DNA of 64,000 nucleotides from JASDSY01 sp041441465 (lineage in GTDB: Bacteria; Muiribacteriota; UBA9980). Below the pieces are notes generated by a model. That model saw only the letters and a list, made by a program, of their open reading frames with translations. It ran no database searches and was not told the origin of the DNA. The stretch lies in contig JASDSY010000015.1 in the NCBI GenBank assembly GCA_041441465.1, positions 1 to 64,000 of the forward strand, read 5' to 3'. Both the position numbers and the translations under genes were made by a program. Below are positions 17,053 to 25,897 of this stretch, piece after piece (position 1 is the first letter of the stretch; every line of letters starts with the position of its first letter).

Positions 17053-18342
17053 ATGAATGAGTTTTATTTAGACGGCATGCCGAAAATTTTATTCGGCAGG
17101 CAGAAATTTGAGTCAATTGGTCAAATTTTGTCGGAATATGGTTATTCAGATTATAAATTTTTGATTTTAACCGGCGGCAAGTTTGTAAAAAGCATAGGAT
17201 TTCTTGAAAAACTTTTAATTCAGCTGAAAACGGCTAATATTTCTTATGAAATTTATTCGGATATATCATCCAATCCTAAATCGCAGGAAATTGATGATAT
17301 AGTGCGTTATTTTAAAGAAAAATCATGTGACGCGGTTATCGGGTTTGGCGGCGGTTCCATTATGGATGCCGCGAAGGCGGTTGCGGCTGTCGCGAAATGC
17401 GGCGGCAGGTGCTGGGAGTATGTAAGGTGCTGGGACGATTACGAACCGGACGTTATAAAATCGGCATATCCGGTTATCACCATACCGACAAGGTTCGGTT
17501 CAGGCGCTGAAGTGACGCCGTTTGCGGTTATATCAAACCTGGCCACAAAAGAAAAAGCAGTTATGACTTCGAGTTTTATAATGCCGTCACTTGCGGTTAT
17601 CGATCCGTGTTTCGCGTCGTATCTTAATGCTACCGATTTTTCTTACGCTGTTTGTGATGCCGCTTCACATATTCTCGAAACATATCTTTCAGGTGAAAAT
17701 TCATCGGTTGTAGCTGATTCGATTTCCGAAACGCTTTTAGTTAATTTATTCACAAGCGCTCTTAATTACAATAAGATATATGCCGCAGCTGATTTAAAAC
17801 GAGAAAATCAGCCGGCGGACGAACAGGAATTGAAAAATATCATCTATGATGATGTTTTTTATGTTTCTATGCTTGCGTTAACTGGAATTGCACAGGCAGG
17901 CCGCGGCGGTGATTTCATTATGCATGACCTCGAACATCCGCTTTCCGCGCACTTCAATCTTCATCATGGCGCGGGCCTTTCCGTACTGATTCCGGCTGTT
18001 ATGGAATTTTTTTGCGAAGCGGCAGCCAGCAGATATTCAAGACTTTATAAAAATGTTTTTAAGAGGCTGATTGATTCGGGTTTTGATTTTTTCCCGCATG
18101 CCGTTGCCGGAGCGGACGAAGAAGAAACTGCGAAATTAGCTGTTGATTCAATGCGTGTATTACTTGAAAAAATCGGCGTCGGGGCTAAATTAAGTATCGA
18201 CGGATTAACCTCGGAATTGATTGAAAAAATGGCTGATGACGTGATAAGGCTTTACGGCCACGGCAAGATGTATCTGGACGGCCCTAAAAAATTAAGATAT
18301 TCAGATATAACAGAAATATATTCCAATATTATAAAAATGTAA
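17053..18342 (+). CDS. Iron-containing alcohol dehydrogenase
   Basis: 429 residues of the group III Fe-ADH family (butanol/lactaldehyde dehydrogenase-like). The NAD(P)-binding GGGS-x2-D motif is present (GFGGGSIMDAAK), as is PTRFGSGAEVTP. Likely metal ligands are Asp and His in CDAASHILE and the histidines in HDLEHPLSAHFNLHHGAG. It is divergent from the AOR operon with under 160 bases between, so one may make or consume the aldehyde used by the other: acid to aldehyde by AOR, aldehyde to alcohol by this enzyme. Substrate cannot be read from sequence. AGAGGA lies seven bases before the ATG. Confidence 0.88.
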   Translation: MNEFYLDGMPKILFGRQKFESIGQILSEYGYSDYKFLILTGGKFVKSIGFLEKLLIQLKTANISYEIYSDISSNPKSQEIDDIVRYFKEKSCDAVIGFGGGSIMDAAKAVAAVAKCGGRCWEYVRCWDDYEPDVIKSAYPVITIPTRFGSGAEVTPFAVISNLATKEKAVMTSSFIMPSLAVIDPCFASYLNATDFSYAVCDAASHILETYLSGENSSVVADSISETLLVNLFTSALNYNKIYAAADLKRENQPADEQELKNIIYDDVFYVSMLALTGIAQAGRGGDFIMHDLEHPLSAHFNLHHGAGLSVLIPAVMEFFCEAAASRYSRLYKNVFKRLIDSGFDFFPHAVAGADEEETAKLAVDSMRVLLEKIGVGAKLSIDGLTSELIEKMADDVIRLYGHGKMYLDGPKKLRYSDITEIYSNIIKM

Positions 18343-18390
18343 CTGTAGTATATAGAAAAGGCTTAAAAGCGGCTAATATTTTAGTTGATT

Positions 18391-18981
18391 TTATTCGGGA
18401 ATAGGCGGTATATCGTCAAGCGAAAAACCGAGATTGAACTTTGGTGTTGTCTCCTGATCAGGCGAATCCTGATTTTTCGGTGTTTCCTTTTTTTCTTTTA
18501 CCATATAAAGAGTGGTGCTTTTCCCGGTTACGAAAAAGTACATCACTTCGTCCATTATTTCTTTTATTATCTTGATCCCGCGGCCGCCTATTCCCCAGGT
18601 TTTTTTATCGGCTATACGCTCGAAAAAGTCGGGATTGAAAGGCTTGCCGCCAAAATCTTTTATTATCAATATAAGTTTGTTTCCGTCGATTATGCATTTT
18701 ATATGCACCTGCATGTCTTTCGAGCATTCTGAACCATGGTCGGCAGCGTTAGCATACGCTTCGTCGACTACAAGCTCTATCTGGAACATATCGAGAGGGT
18801 CGAAGCCTATTTTTTCGGCAATAGAGATTACAAATTGCTTTACCTGCTCAATATGCCTTAAGGTAGCCGGAACCTTCAGCTCGTAAACTTGCGGCTCAGG
18901 TTTTGAACCGGCACTGCCCACGGCTTGAACATTTTCGGTGATTATAGAATTATTGTTTGTTTCGGTTGGCTGATTTTCCAA
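18391..18981 (-). CDS. RsbW-like serine kinase/anti-sigma ATPase
   Basis: 196 residues. The core (about 35-150) is an HATPase_c of the RsbW/SpoIIAB class: N-box ELVVDEAYANAADHG, G1 KDFGGKPF, G2 WGIGGRGIKII. The N-terminus is Asn/Thr-rich and the C-terminus Pro/Glu-rich, both probably disordered. Such proteins bind or phosphorylate partners in partner-switch systems, often an anti-sigma-factor antagonist. No STAS-domain partner or sigma-B type sigma factor lies beside it, so the target is unknown. The start is a TTG with GGAG eight bases upstream. It follows a GAF/PAS kinase-like gene by 145 bases on the same strand. Confidence 0.8.
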   Translation of the reverse strand: MENQPTETNNNSIITENVQAVGSAGSKPEPQVYELKVPATLRHIEQVKQFVISIAEKIGFDPLDMFQIELVVDEAYANAADHGSECSKDMQVHIKCIIDGNKLILIIKDFGGKPFNPDFFERIADKKTWGIGGRGIKIIKEIMDEVMYFFVTGKSTTLYMVKEKKETPKNQDSPDQETTPKFNLGFSLDDIPPIPE

Positions 18982-19126
18982 TTTAAAATCTCCGAATTAT
19001 CTGTTTTAATATTACTTTAATATTATGTTCTTTAAGGCTTGCGTTAAAATTCGTGCTGTATATTTTTTTATAAACTGTTTAAACTATAAAATAATTTCTA
19101 ATTGACCAGGCACTTTTTAAGTTTAA

Positions 19127-20734
19127 TTAATGAATATATTTTGGTATTTTTAAAGTTATTTGAGTGCCTTCGGCGACATTGGATTGGATTTTTATTCTGC
19201 CGCCGTGCGCTTCGAGTACATGCTGGACATAAGCCAGGCCCAATGACGCTTCGGATGTGTTATTAAAGAAATTGTTTAACTGCTGTTTTTTATCGAGCAG
19301 TTTTTCAATAAGGTCGGCCTGCATTCCGATGCCGTTATCTATTACCTGGATTTCTATATTATCAGTCATATCGGTAACTTTTATGTATACGTTGCCGCTG
19401 AAAGATGTAAATTTAAGTGAGTTTTTCAGCAATAATAATATGGCGGTTTTTATTCTTTCGGCGTCGACTTCGATTTCAAGATTGCCGGTATGCTCGTCGC
19501 ATTCAATATAAAAATTAACGTCTTTGGCGCGCATCTGATCGATGATGGCGGAATATGCCATGCCGACTACGCTATTGACTTTGACTAATGAACGATCCAG
19601 CCTTAGAGGACCGGACTCGATTTCTGAAAATTGTATTAATTTCGAAATTTTTTCCTCGACAAAATCGACAAGCGATTTAACCTGAGGCGTTACTATAATT
19701 TCACTTGATTTTAAATTTTCGCGTAATGTCTGGATTTCATCGGCTATATGGTAATTCATCGTGCTTGTAAATTGAGCTTTTATATTTTCTCGTTTTTTGA
19801 GGTCTGTTATATTTCTCATTGAAATAATAGCGCCGTTTGCTTCGTTCTGCTGATTGCGAAGCACCGCCATTTTGTTTGACAGTATTAGGTTTTCGGGTTT
19901 CATTAAAACAAGGTCGAAACTTGCGTCATCGTTTAATTGTGAAAGTTCCGACAGTATTATTTTTAATTTTTCCGAGTTTGCTATCGATTCGCAAGAATTA
20001 CCGAAAGCTTTATCAGCTGCCGGATTGCTTAATACTATATTGAAATGGTCGTCGGTTACTAAAACTCCGTCACTCATCGAATTAACTATCGATACAATTT
20101 TATTTTTTTCTTCGAGGACGTTCTGGTAAAGCTTGGCGTTTTCGATCGCCATTGCCGCCTGGTTGGCCAGGGCGGTCAAAAGACGCTGATCGTTCAAATC
20201 GAATTCCTGGCCGTTTAATTTGTTTAATACTTCAAGAGCGCCGATCGTGCCGTCTTTTGTTTTAAGCGGTACGCATAAGATCGACGATGTTTTAAACTGC
20301 GATTTTTCATCGACTTTCTGATAAAAACGTTCGTCTTTGTTAACGTCTTTTATTAAAAGCGGCGCGCCGTTCAGCGAAACCCAGCCGATAATTCCTGTTC
20401 CTTTAGGCAGCCGTATTTCTTTTAAGATGTCTTTTTTATCGCCTGTTACGACTTCGAAGCAAAGTTCTTCTGTTTTGGTATCTATGAGAGCGAGAGAGGA
20501 CGCTTCGGCTTCAGTGAGTATAGCCGACTGGCTTAATATGGCTTCGAGAAGTTTCGGAAGTTCGAGCGTTGCGGTTAAAAGAGCACACGCGTCCATCAGC
20601 GCCTGAGTTTCCTTGCGCGCTGATTCAAGTTCATGCGTAAGCCTTAAAATTTCTTCGTTTTGCTTTGAACAATCCGCTTGATCGTTATTTGTTGAATTAG
20701 CGTATTTTTTGCCGTTTTGTTTGTTTTTACTCAC
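19127..20734 (-). CDS. GAF-PAS sensor protein with kinase-like ATPase domain
   Basis: 535 residues. A Lys/Asn-rich start and coiled coil (25-50) lead into a GAF domain (about 58-200), a PAS domain (about 212-312, ending in MRNITDLKKRE), a dimerisation-like helical pair and an HATPase domain with N-box LLLKNSLKF, G1 IDNGIGM and a G2 reduced to SLGLAYV. The expected H-box is degenerate: H329 is kept in NYHIADEI, but the following acidic residue and the Pro are not in their usual places. It may therefore be a weak or non-canonical histidine kinase. The start is a GTG with AGAG upstream, behind a strong promoter. No membrane segment. Confidence 0.8.
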   Translation of the reverse strand: MSKNKQNGKKYANSTNNDQADCSKQNEEILRLTHELESARKETQALMDACALLTATLELPKLLEAILSQSAILTEAEASSLALIDTKTEELCFEVVTGDKKDILKEIRLPKGTGIIGWVSLNGAPLLIKDVNKDERFYQKVDEKSQFKTSSILCVPLKTKDGTIGALEVLNKLNGQEFDLNDQRLLTALANQAAMAIENAKLYQNVLEEKNKIVSIVNSMSDGVLVTDDHFNIVLSNPAADKAFGNSCESIANSEKLKIILSELSQLNDDASFDLVLMKPENLILSNKMAVLRNQQNEANGAIISMRNITDLKKRENIKAQFTSTMNYHIADEIQTLRENLKSSEIIVTPQVKSLVDFVEEKISKLIQFSEIESGPLRLDRSLVKVNSVVGMAYSAIIDQMRAKDVNFYIECDEHTGNLEIEVDAERIKTAILLLLKNSLKFTSFSGNVYIKVTDMTDNIEIQVIDNGIGMQADLIEKLLDKKQQLNNFFNNTSEASLGLAYVQHVLEAHGGRIKIQSNVAEGTQITLKIPKYIH

Positions 20735-20789
20735 TTAAATCTCTTTTGCCCTAAAATTTATACAAGAAAATACAAAACCGTTTGGTTAT

Positions 20790-20818
20790 ATTATAATTTT
20801 TTTTAAATAAAAAGTCAA
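20790..20818 (-). promoter_or_regulatory. Sigma70-type promoter of the GAF-PAS gene
   Basis: Minus-strand TTGACT (20813-20818), a 17-base AT-rich spacer and perfect TATAAT (20790-20795). The start point would be near 20783, about 50 bases before the GTG. Confidence 0.75.
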
Positions 20819-20831
20819 GGAATTTAAAATA

Positions 20832-20858
20832 AAAGCCCCTTGAATTTAAAGGGGCTTT
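20832..20858 (-). terminator. Intrinsic terminator after the metallopeptidase gene
   Basis: A perfect 10-bp stem (AAAGCCCCTT / AAGGGGCTTT) with a 7-base loop lies about 50 bases after the stop at 20911. It contains its own U-tract on either strand. Confidence 0.75.
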
Positions 20859-20910
20859 AATAAATAAAGATATGTAAATTATGAACATTCATTCATTTTT
20901 GAGCGGCTTT

Positions 20911-22383
20911 TTATTTTATGGTGTCGAGCCAGTCGCTTTGTAATTTTTGGTAATTGCTGTAAAAGCTGTCTTCGAATATTTGCGAAGTTGACTTGCCCTG
21001 GCCGATTTCCGACAAGGCTTCTATAAGCTGACTCTGTCCGTATTTTTCTATTAAATAACCTGTAAAACTCAATGATTCCGAATATGCTAATGCGACAAGC
21101 TCGTAAGGCTGAATCCCCATAAACGATCCTTCAAGTGATTTTATGTCAAAAATTTTTTTCTGTTCGGCGTATTTTTTTAACCTTGCGGCCTGTTTTTCGT
21201 TCATTCCGGTGCCTTCCAGTGTTTGTGCCAGGCCTTCGTTCAGCCAGACCGGACATTTACCGCGTGTCAGCTGGAAAACTACCGCGTGCGTGTATTCGTG
21301 GAAAATTAAGGATTTCAATGTATCGCTGTTTTCCTGTATATCGCTTAACGGCAGCCTTATTTTGCCGTCATATAACGCCGCCACCCATATAGGTGAATCC
21401 GAAGCCTGTTTAAATTGCTCTTTTGAATAAATTATAACGGGTGTCGCCGCTTCGGGGTAATAATTGAAATAAGTCCCGACTGCATTATATGCGTCTTCGA
21501 GTATTTCCATAACTTTATCAAGATTGACCGCGTTATTTTTTTCGCCGTCATACTGTACGTTAAAGTGGTAAAGGTTTTTGGATTCGAATTTGGATTCTAC
21601 TTTTCCTTCTTTTTTAACTTTATCGAGTAATTCCTGCGCCGGTTTTAAATAAGGGGTGTTTTTGCCGTTAGCGACAGCCAATTCAAGGTTTTCTATTGCG
21701 TTTGAATATTTCCCCTGCATGTAATATATTTTACCGAGCCCGTAGTAAAGTTCTGCATTTTTATGGTTAAGCGTTATGGCGTGTTCCATGTGTGTTATGG
21801 CTTCGTCGTAAAGCCCTCTTTTTAAATATGATGCCCCCAGCGACGAACGGATGAATTCTTCGTCTTTTTGAGGAATTGTTCCTGCGGTAAGCGCTTTTTC
21901 CAGGTAACTTGTGCTTTCTTCGTATTTCCCCTGGCTTGATAAAAAATTGCCGTAATTCATGAAAATATTATACGGCGCTCCTTCGATGGCGACGGCCTTT
22001 TCATATATCTCGTAAGCGAGCGCGGAATTTTTTTTATTTCCGGCGTATACCGCGTAATTATTTATTATCGTAAAAAGATTATTTTTGATGGTTTCATTTT
22101 GCGGCTCAAGAGCATAGGCCTCTTCTAATTTTTCGACAGCTTCTTTATAATTCAAGGAATTGCCGAGGGCTACGCCTTCCTGATTTAATTCGAGGGCTTT
22201 TGAATTTATAGCAGGCTGATTGTCAGCCGGTTTTATATTCTTTTTGGTTTTAACATTTTTAGCGGCTGCTGCCGGGCTTTGCGTTTCAGCGGAGGCGGCG
22301 ATTGAATTTGCCGTAAACATAAAGCCTAGTGATAAAAATGTTACAATTATAATTTGGGAGCCGAATTTCATAATTTTCATCAT
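20911..22383 (-). CDS. Secreted TPR protein with gluzincin metallopeptidase domain
   Basis: 490 residues. A signal peptide (about 1-30, hydrophobic core ending in ANSIAASAE) precedes at least four TPR units (about 60-260). The C-terminal half is a peptidase MA-like domain with zinc motif H362-E363-x2-H366 (FHEYTHAV) and third ligand E383 (WLNEGLA). It is probably a periplasmic or surface zinc peptidase whose TPRs bind partners. Substrate unknown. It is last in a fapA - small protein - peptidase run, 30 bases after the small gene, and ends at a clear terminator. Confidence 0.83.
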   Translation of the reverse strand: MMKIMKFGSQIIIVTFLSLGFMFTANSIAASAETQSPAAAAKNVKTKKNIKPADNQPAINSKALELNQEGVALGNSLNYKEAVEKLEEAYALEPQNETIKNNLFTIINNYAVYAGNKKNSALAYEIYEKAVAIEGAPYNIFMNYGNFLSSQGKYEESTSYLEKALTAGTIPQKDEEFIRSSLGASYLKRGLYDEAITHMEHAITLNHKNAELYYGLGKIYYMQGKYSNAIENLELAVANGKNTPYLKPAQELLDKVKKEGKVESKFESKNLYHFNVQYDGEKNNAVNLDKVMEILEDAYNAVGTYFNYYPEAATPVIIYSKEQFKQASDSPIWVAALYDGKIRLPLSDIQENSDTLKSLIFHEYTHAVVFQLTRGKCPVWLNEGLAQTLEGTGMNEKQAARLKKYAEQKKIFDIKSLEGSFMGIQPYELVALAYSESLSFTGYLIEKYGQSQLIEALSEIGQGKSTSQIFEDSFYSNYQKLQSDWLDTIK

Positions 22384-22413
22384 CTTCTTTTTAGTTAAGT
22401 ATTAGCATGTTTT

Positions 22414-22728
22414 TTAAAACTTTATATCTATTTTATTTCCAAGGTTTGGGTCTTTTACTTCTACACGGTCTTTGACTTTTTCTTCATTTTTTTCTTTTTT
22501 TTCGCCGCTGCCCTGATATTCCTGGCTGCCTTTGCCATCTTCTTTTACCGACGCCTGGTCCTTATGGTCGACATCTTTTATTGCGTTGGCCTTATTATCA
22601 TGATCTTTCTGTATTTGCGGCGTGAAATGCGCCTGCCCTTCGTTATGTAATCTGTCTTTTTGAGCAAGTTTCGCGGTGTCATTTTCTTTCATTATATTAA
22701 CTTGCATGTCAATAGGCCGAATTGTCAT
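22414..22728 (-). CDS. Small conserved RPIDMQV-motif protein of unknown function
   Basis: 104 residues, highly charged and probably disordered (Lys, Asp, Glu, Gln rich) after a short N-terminal motif TIRPIDMQVNI. Small proteins with this kind of start occur next to fapA and motility sigma genes in Firmicutes, to my recollection; no function is known to me. The ATG at 22728 has GGAGG eight bases upstream; an in-frame GTG in the ribosome site would add three residues. It is 17 bases after fapA and 30 before the metallopeptidase gene. Confidence 0.65.
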   Translation of the reverse strand: MTIRPIDMQVNIMKENDTAKLAQKDRLHNEGQAHFTPQIQKDHDNKANAIKDVDHKDQASVKEDGKGSQEYQGSGEKKEKNEEKVKDRVEVKDPNLGNKIDIKF

Positions 22729-22745
22729 GATACTCACCTCCGCTG

Positions 22746-24581
22746 CTAAATTGGCATTATTCGTATCTGGTCATTTTCCATGCCGAGTGCCGATGTTTTT
22801 ATCTCGTCCTTTATATCATATTTGAAATGCTTTTTTATTATTACGCTTACTCCGGGATAAAATGATTTGATAGCTGCAACTTTTCCCTTTTGATTACCCA
22901 TTATATCATTATATAATTCTTTTTTCCGTTCGTCAAGCTCTCCTATTTTTTGTTCCAGATTTTTCTTGGTTTCCTGGCTTTTTTCAAGAACTTTTCCCTG
23001 CGCCATCGTAAATTTGCCAGGATTTTTATAACTTGCGTCCTTTAAGACGTTTATAGAAATCATTAATTTCTTTATATAATCGTTAATTTGAGTTATTTCT
23101 TTATCTATTCTTATTATTTCCTGTTCTTTGAGAATATCGGTGCCGACCTCTATTATTGTACGCGTTCCTTTTTCATTGCCTATCGAGGCCGCTTCCACAT
23201 ATTCAGATGCGAAAATATACCCGCCGAGTATTGAAGATTTTTTGCCTTTAACGATAACCTGAGTTCCTGAAATTACGTTTGAGTGCAGGATGGCGTTTTC
23301 TACTATGACTTCTCCGTCCGCGTAAATCATTCCGCCCTGTATAAATTTAGCGCCTATTTTGCCGCCGGCTTTTATTATTCCATCTTTTTTGCTGATAAAA
23401 CCGCCGGCCAAGATTACATTTCCTAACGCTTCGATTTTTGCGTCATTTAATGTTTTTTGTATTTCTATATTGCCTTCGGCTTTTACAGAAAAACCCTCGA
23501 GTACGGTTCCATGTATTAATACCGAACCGTTAAAGTCTATATTGCCGGTTGAAAAATCTACATCTCCCCTGACCTCATAGACAGGCATTACCTGCGGCAC
23601 GTCTTTTTTTATTATTAACTGCCCTTTGGCCATTGATTTAATAAAATTGCCGTCAATTGTTATTTCACAATTTTTGCCGGCTTTTAATATTACCTGCTTC
23701 GGCGGTTTGGTGTTGATCACTTCTTTAAAAATATTAAAGCCGTCAATCCCGGGAACGGCGTTAATTTTTTCACATAATATTTCCCCGGCGTTAACGGTAT
23801 TTATTTTTAAAATTTTGTGATAATCGACATTGCCTGTTTCATCGATTATTATTTCGATTTTTTGCGATTCGACATCATGCGTCCATTTTATTTTTGCGTC
23901 TTCCGGCTGTACGGGTTCCGCGCCGCTTGCAATTAAAACGGGAATATTATATATTTTTTCGTTTATTATTTTTTTGATATTGTTTTGATCAGGCTGCACC
24001 TTAATTCCGGCTTTTATAATAGCGTCTAATAATATTTTTTCGCTGACTTCAGCTCCGCCGTTAAAAGGCGGCTTAACCTCGATTGTTGCGCTCATTTTAT
24101 TTTTGCCGATAATTACATGCGCCGAGCAGTCCTTTATTAACTGTACGTTAGAAGGCGGCTTGTTTCCGATGCGGACAGGGATGCCGAGTGACTGATTGCT
24201 GCATGCCATTTTTATTGCGGCAATTTCAAAATTTTTGATGCCGTTATTTCTTAATTCCTGAGCGATAGCTTCCGGATTTAATATTTTACCGTTGCCTGAA
24301 TGTTGAAAAGTAGTTATAAAAAGACTGTTATCGGTTACATTTAAACGATAGTAACTATCCGATGAAAAAATGTGAGGGTTGGGTCTGGATTTGTTAGAAG
24401 CGGAATTTTTAAGTTTTATGCATACTTTAGCGGGTGTTGAAAATAAACCCATATAACCTGGACTCCCTTTTTCAATGACTGAAATTTCCGCTTCGCTTTC
24501 AGTTATGCCAAGGGATTTTAATCCGGCCTCTATGGCTTTTTCCACCGTTGTGCCTTCGAATATGGCGTCTTTTTCTGGCAT
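22746..24581 (-). CDS. fapA: FapA family polymer-forming protein with Jag-N domain
   Basis: 611 residues. The N-terminal 55 residues match the Jag-N type (EGTTVEKAIEAGLKSLGI...GSPGYMGLF). The rest is the FapA fold: a beta-helical core rich in repeats such as VRGDVDFSTGNIDFNGSVLIHGTV and KAGGKIGAKFIQGG, then a coiled coil (about 500-560). FapA (DUF342) proteins are linked to flagellar assembly and positioning and to cell-surface organisation, but their biochemical role is unclear. GGAG lies seven bases before the ATG. It starts a three-gene run and lies downstream of the FliA-type sigma gene, separated by a terminator. Confidence 0.87.
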   Translation of the reverse strand: MPEKDAIFEGTTVEKAIEAGLKSLGITESEAEISVIEKGSPGYMGLFSTPAKVCIKLKNSASNKSRPNPHIFSSDSYYRLNVTDNSLFITTFQHSGNGKILNPEAIAQELRNNGIKNFEIAAIKMACSNQSLGIPVRIGNKPPSNVQLIKDCSAHVIIGKNKMSATIEVKPPFNGGAEVSEKILLDAIIKAGIKVQPDQNNIKKIINEKIYNIPVLIASGAEPVQPEDAKIKWTHDVESQKIEIIIDETGNVDYHKILKINTVNAGEILCEKINAVPGIDGFNIFKEVINTKPPKQVILKAGKNCEITIDGNFIKSMAKGQLIIKKDVPQVMPVYEVRGDVDFSTGNIDFNGSVLIHGTVLEGFSVKAEGNIEIQKTLNDAKIEALGNVILAGGFISKKDGIIKAGGKIGAKFIQGGMIYADGEVIVENAILHSNVISGTQVIVKGKKSSILGGYIFASEYVEAASIGNEKGTRTIIEVGTDILKEQEIIRIDKEITQINDYIKKLMISINVLKDASYKNPGKFTMAQGKVLEKSQETKKNLEQKIGELDERKKELYNDIMGNQKGKVAAIKSFYPGVSVIIKKHFKYDIKDEIKTSALGMENDQIRIMPI

Positions 24582-24763
24582 AAAACGCTCCGTTTATTTT
24601 TTAAAAATCATTTGCCCGAAAAGTATAGCTTACTTAAAAAAATTGTTTCCGATATCCTTTCCAATTAAAACTTGAATAATATTTTCTTTAATTTTTCACC
24701 TTGTTTTAATATTTTACTTTGCTGTTGCCATATTTAAAATACTCGATATATTTTTATAAAAAA

Positions 24764-24823
24764 ATACCACATAAATTAATGATAGCTACTTATATTATAG
24801 CGTATTTTTTATTAATGTGGTAT
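24764..24823 (-). terminator. Likely terminator of the sigma factor gene
   Basis: A 9-bp stem (ATACCACAT at 24764-24772 with ATGTGGTAT at 24815-24823) has a long AT-rich loop that can extend the pairing through ATTAAT. On the minus strand it is followed by a run of seven T. It lies 38 bases after the sigma stop. Confidence 0.5.
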
Positions 24824-24860
24824 GTCTTTTCTTTTATTTATTATATTTTTATGGGTTCTG

Positions 24861-25646
24861 CTATCTTCGTTCAGCTTTTGCGCTCCTGTTTTTGGCAGAT
24901 GCGAGTTTGGCGCGCAGTTTTAATATGGCCTTAGTGTGAAGCTGTGAAACTCTCGAGTCGGAAACTCCTAAAATAGCGCCGATTTCTTTCAGCGTCATTT
25001 CTTCATAATAATAAAGCGTAAGTACTAACTTTTCACGTTCCGCAAGGGCATTTATCGATTTAACAAGCAGCTGCTTTAACTCTTTTTGCTCTATCTGGTT
25101 TTGCGGGTTGTCGTTTTCGCTTGCCGGCACGCTGTCGCCGATTGTGGCAGTATCGTCTTCCGAGTATAAAAGGTCATCTAATGAAAGCAGGAACGATCCG
25201 CGCGTATCTCTATATAATTCGTACAATTCTTCAAGGCTTATTCCCATATGCCTGGAAATTTCCTCGTCAGAGGCCGGCCGGCCAAGGTTATTTTCAAGCT
25301 CTATATACGCCTTTTCAAGCTGGCGCGCCTTCTGTCTTACTGAGCGGGGCGTCCAGTCGAGTTTTCTTAACTCGTCGAGTATTGAACCTCTTACGCGTGT
25401 CTGAGCGTAAGTCTTGAATTGTATTTTTCTGTCGGGTTCGAATTTTTCGATGGCGTCAATTAAGCCGAATATGCCGTAACCGTAAAGGTCTTCTATATCA
25501 ACGTTCGGCGGAAGCCCCATGGCGATACGGCCGGCAATATATTTAACATACGGCGCGTATTTTAATATTAATTGTTCTCTTATTTGCGGATCACGAGTTT
25601 CTTTATATTTTTTCCATAACTCCTGATCACGATCTGCTTCACACAA
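24861..25646 (-). CDS. fliA: FliA/WhiG-family sigma factor
   Basis: 261 residues, typical for sigma28. Region 2 contains LILKYAPYVKYIAGRI, DIEDLYGYGIFGLIDAIEKF and the -10 recognition stretch FKTYAQTRVRGSILDELR. Region 3 follows (WTPRSVRQKARQLE), and region 4 ends in the helix-turn-helix TLKEIGAILGVSDSRVSQLH. It directs RNA polymerase to motility/chemotaxis-type promoters. The start is a TTG with AAGGAGG eight bases upstream; the 35-codon in-frame extension has no ribosome site and would exceed family length. A sigma70-type promoter lies about 120 bases upstream. A perfect sigma28 site elsewhere in the window (41135-41161) is a likely target. Confidence 0.9.
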   Translation of the reverse strand: MCEADRDQELWKKYKETRDPQIREQLILKYAPYVKYIAGRIAMGLPPNVDIEDLYGYGIFGLIDAIEKFEPDRKIQFKTYAQTRVRGSILDELRKLDWTPRSVRQKARQLEKAYIELENNLGRPASDEEISRHMGISLEELYELYRDTRGSFLLSLDDLLYSEDDTATIGDSVPASENDNPQNQIEQKELKQLLVKSINALAEREKLVLTLYYYEEMTLKEIGAILGVSDSRVSQLHTKAILKLRAKLASAKNRSAKAERR

Positions 25647-25766
25647 TGGAAGACCCTCCTTAATTTTAAGGACATTTAAGACATTTGAAATGGACATGCC
25701 CGTGAAATCGAAGCTTTTAAAGCGACAAATACGGCATATGCTGCAATTCAACCTATGTCTTTTCTT

Positions 25767-25795
25767 AGTTTACATTAAAAATTGGCTTTTGTCAA
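25767..25795 (-). promoter_or_regulatory. Sigma70-type promoter of the sigma factor gene
   Basis: Minus-strand TTGACA (25790-25795), a 17-base spacer and TAAACT (25767-25772). The leader would be about 115 bases. Confidence 0.6.
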
Positions 25796-25897
25796 TAAAA
25801 CTAATTTTTTATTATATAATTTAACATATCAAAGCGTTTTATAACTTATTTGTATTTTAACGGCTGAATTTTTAAATTTTAAAAAATGAAGCTCAAA

